Of a DNA stretch of 12,700 bases, positions 12,201-12,700 are shown piece by piece. The stretch comes from Deltaproteobacteria bacterium UBA2957 (lineage in GTDB: Bacteria > Myxococcota_A > UBA796). A program made the translations under genes and the position numbers. The stretch spans positions 1 through 12,700 of the forward strand of contig DEBL01000073.1 of NCBI GenBank assembly GCA_002348535.1, given 5' to 3'. How positions within the stretch are numbered: position 1 is the first letter of the stretch; every line of letters starts with the position of its first letter. Below the pieces are notes generated by a model, which worked only from the letters and a program-made list of their open reading frames with translations, was not told the DNA's origin and ran no database searches.

Positions 12201-12579
12201 TGGCCGCGTGGTGGCCGTGTCGGATTACAGCGGCCGCTACCAACTATGGACCACCGACACGTGGGAGATGATCGGCACCTTCGGCCACGGCGTCATCGCC
12301 AGCGCCCTTGTCTTCACCCCGAACAGCCGCCAACTGAACATCGTCACGGGAACCGGCGGCCTGTATCATCTGGAATTCAACGGCACAGACGCGGATGCGA
12401 TCCGGGCGCCCCAGTGGCTCGCGACTGTCCGTGAGTTCCTGCGCAGCGGAAACCTCACCGCCGCAGAAACGGCGTCCACCTCGGCGACTGAAATCTCCGC
12501 GATGGCACGGGTGTATGCCCATGCGATTCGCGAGCGAATCGCGCACCCCACCCGGGTGCAAACCACAGCTTCGCCCTGA
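9223..12579 (+). CDS. Transmembrane Ser/Thr protein kinase with C-terminal WD40-like propeller
   Basis: An 1118-residue PknB-type (Hanks) kinase. The Gly-rich loop GKGGNGVV is at 60-67, VALK with Lys82, Glu100, HRDIKPAN at 174-181, DWG (194-196, replacing DFG, as in many bacterial kinases of this type) and GTPAFMAPE at 229-237. All catalytic residues are present, so it should be active. A basic stretch (GKWATRNRRVLRP) precedes one hydrophobic segment at about 361-378, which fits a cytoplasmic kinase. An Ala/Glu-rich coiled coil follows (382-408). The rest, presumably periplasmic, contains propeller-like repeats from about 766 to 1060 (for example HPQGHQLATGHWDGVARIWD near 813). The N-terminal 50 residues are acidic and disordered. 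GTG at 9223 is the first start after an in-frame TGA at 9199; the Shine-Dalgarno is poor, and ATG at 9271 is an alternative. Likely a receptor kinase; ligand and substrates unknown. Confidence 0.9.
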   Translation: MSTDDDSPSNGQPTVIMTTDRRTSTSASDEPVQDFADGMDDDGTEAGTPPYRYRQQRLLGKGGNGVVLSVFDRKMKRPVALKLNTSSDSDHAATLRFLREARVTGQLNHPNVMPVYDIGSEPSGRSFFTMKEVVGQSLAERIHADTAGSLVERLLIFRQVCNAVAFAHSRGVLHRDIKPANVMIGSFGEVLVVDWGLCKVTDEADIVLEDPTPLGPLSAYQTQVGDVAGTPAFMAPEQARGDHEGTDTRTDVYALGALLYALLVGSAPFTGDVDSILERVKAGDVPEPRTVDNRRVPQELNAIIMAAMATDIDERYPTVAALSADVQAYLEERPVSVLQYSPVQRIGKWATRNRRVLRPVGLTAALAAAALASGGLVHFNRVSEARDAAIAEAQRASEAERAALIEAVNGRAAVATSEALYGRAGAALTQLKSVRDSMVALDTDTLRADLGIAMLEHTSVQPSVIGPLDFGIIQTAMTDSGDRYALLTRHSISICPTADSSACVHQDLSQMKRSLGPWESGGIWLLENEGAGVIAEHTVTGSRVEFRSPLADCDGETVEFHRGWVTRECNAQGIVKWAWTDPERGTHHASQDVKQDLVSVSDSGERMVVHRMIDSTSQYDARFMLMEQGQVIWNAARGQMNVLSPNGEWILSSNATGFEATHLESTTVETVEINVPTRLIWRHDSSGFSLVTTTGEVIQYSIEDRTVTEDTRHRFAVDSTILMRGSTDRAHQRFLFHDTQNAYLFRTSDTAAPVVDLGFRKEIETCTEAAISPDGSVMAIGTDSGRLLVVDVQTGWILHTVQLNADPIRGLSFHPQGHQLATGHWDGVARIWDLTRMTVVNEFAPSGPSSRGGPSKITEVLFLDANRLLITGGDGHIGVWSTESKAQLADFTGAVGYVWDSAYSASRDQVVVSNRLGKKSGVRSAILDLATGAVQATVPGNTQSYGLAVSPDGQRFVVGSNDGTATVARLDGTVEQTLTISTPPAYAAAWSTDGRVVAVSDYSGRYQLWTTDTWEMIGTFGHGVIASALVFTPNSRQLNIVTGTGGLYHLEFNGTDADAIRAPQWLATVREFLRSGNLTAAETASTSATEISAMARVYAHAIRERIAHPTRVQTTASP

Positions 12580-12612
12580 CCTAAAATCCTCGCTTTTACC
12601 CTCGGACTCCCA

Positions 12613-12700
12613 ATGACTGCTTCTCCCACTCTTGGTTCTCGCGCACTCTTTCCGTCGCTTCGCCACCGAATCTATGCGAACCATGCCTCGGTGGGCCCGC
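12613..12700 (+). CDS. Class V aminotransferase-fold PLP enzyme, N-terminus only (partial)
   Basis: An ATG 33 nt after the kinase stop opens a frame that runs off the right edge with 29 complete codons. It reads MTASPTLGSRALFPSLRHRI and then YANHASVGP. The Y-x-NHA-(A/S)-VGP block is the characteristic N-terminal motif of class V aminotransferase / cysteine desulfurase-like enzymes, which use pyridoxal phosphate. The rest of the gene, including the PLP lysine, is outside the window, so the reaction cannot be named. It is co-directional with the kinase with no terminator between them, but no clear Shine-Dalgarno is visible. Confidence 0.6.
   Translation, partial: MTASPTLGSRALFPSLRHRIYANHASVGP

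Noticed and set aside
1..12700. CRISPR array
   Set aside because: No series of regularly spaced identical repeats was found; the only repeats are the three ssrA ends, the tandem 11-mer and isolated inverted repeats.

Overview
The window looks like a moderately GC-rich Gram-negative chromosome. The flanks are clearly GC-richer than the middle; I did not compute values. A very large Ser/Thr kinase fused to beta-propeller-like repeats and a STAND-type regulator tail suggest a lineage with elaborate signalling, such as Myxococcota/Bradymonadota or a kinase-rich gammaproteobacterium. I cannot fix the phylum. The best anchor is a complete one-piece tmRNA gene (ssrA) on the minus strand at 8625-8999, encoding CCA and an unusual tag peptide, ANNNNHFAAAAVA.

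Layout. 2-1318 (+): C-terminal TPR part of a large regulator, open at the left edge. 1319-1436: decayed copy of the ssrA 3' end. 1437-3265 (-): two-gene operon of a classical SDR and an NAD-dependent epimerase-like protein, translationally coupled by an ATGA overlap. 3465-3654 (+): remnant of a tyrosine integrase. 3673-3745: ssrA 3'-end copy followed in the minus direction by a strong intrinsic terminator. 3746-4041: gene-free island end with a tandem 11-bp repeat. 4042-7398 (-): DprA/SLOG protein and a RecQ helicase fused to a ComF-like phosphoribosyltransferase (PRTase). 7615-7806 and 7892-8401 (+): small membrane protein and an S1-domain protein. 8402-8999: island right end and intact ssrA. 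9223-12579 (+): kinase/WD40-like receptor. 12613-12700 (+): start of a probable class V aminotransferase-fold enzyme.

Interpretation. The ssrA 3' end occurs three times in the same orientation: 1381-1408 (diverged), 3722-3745 (24 bp exact) and 8624-8647 (the functional one). This is the pattern left by site-specific integration into ssrA. It implies two adjacent insertions: an outer, decayed one at about 1381-3745, with the integrase remnant and SDR genes, and an inner one of about 4.9 kb at 3722-8647. The inner island carries a candidate anti-phage module, DprA-like protein plus RecQ-PRTase, related in logic to the ShosTA pair (PRTase plus DprA-like protein). It has no integrase of its own. 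Its insertion separated ssrA from what looks like its ancestral terminator. The helicase + ComF-like PRTase + DprA set also parallels the ComFA/ComFC/DprA proteins of natural transformation.
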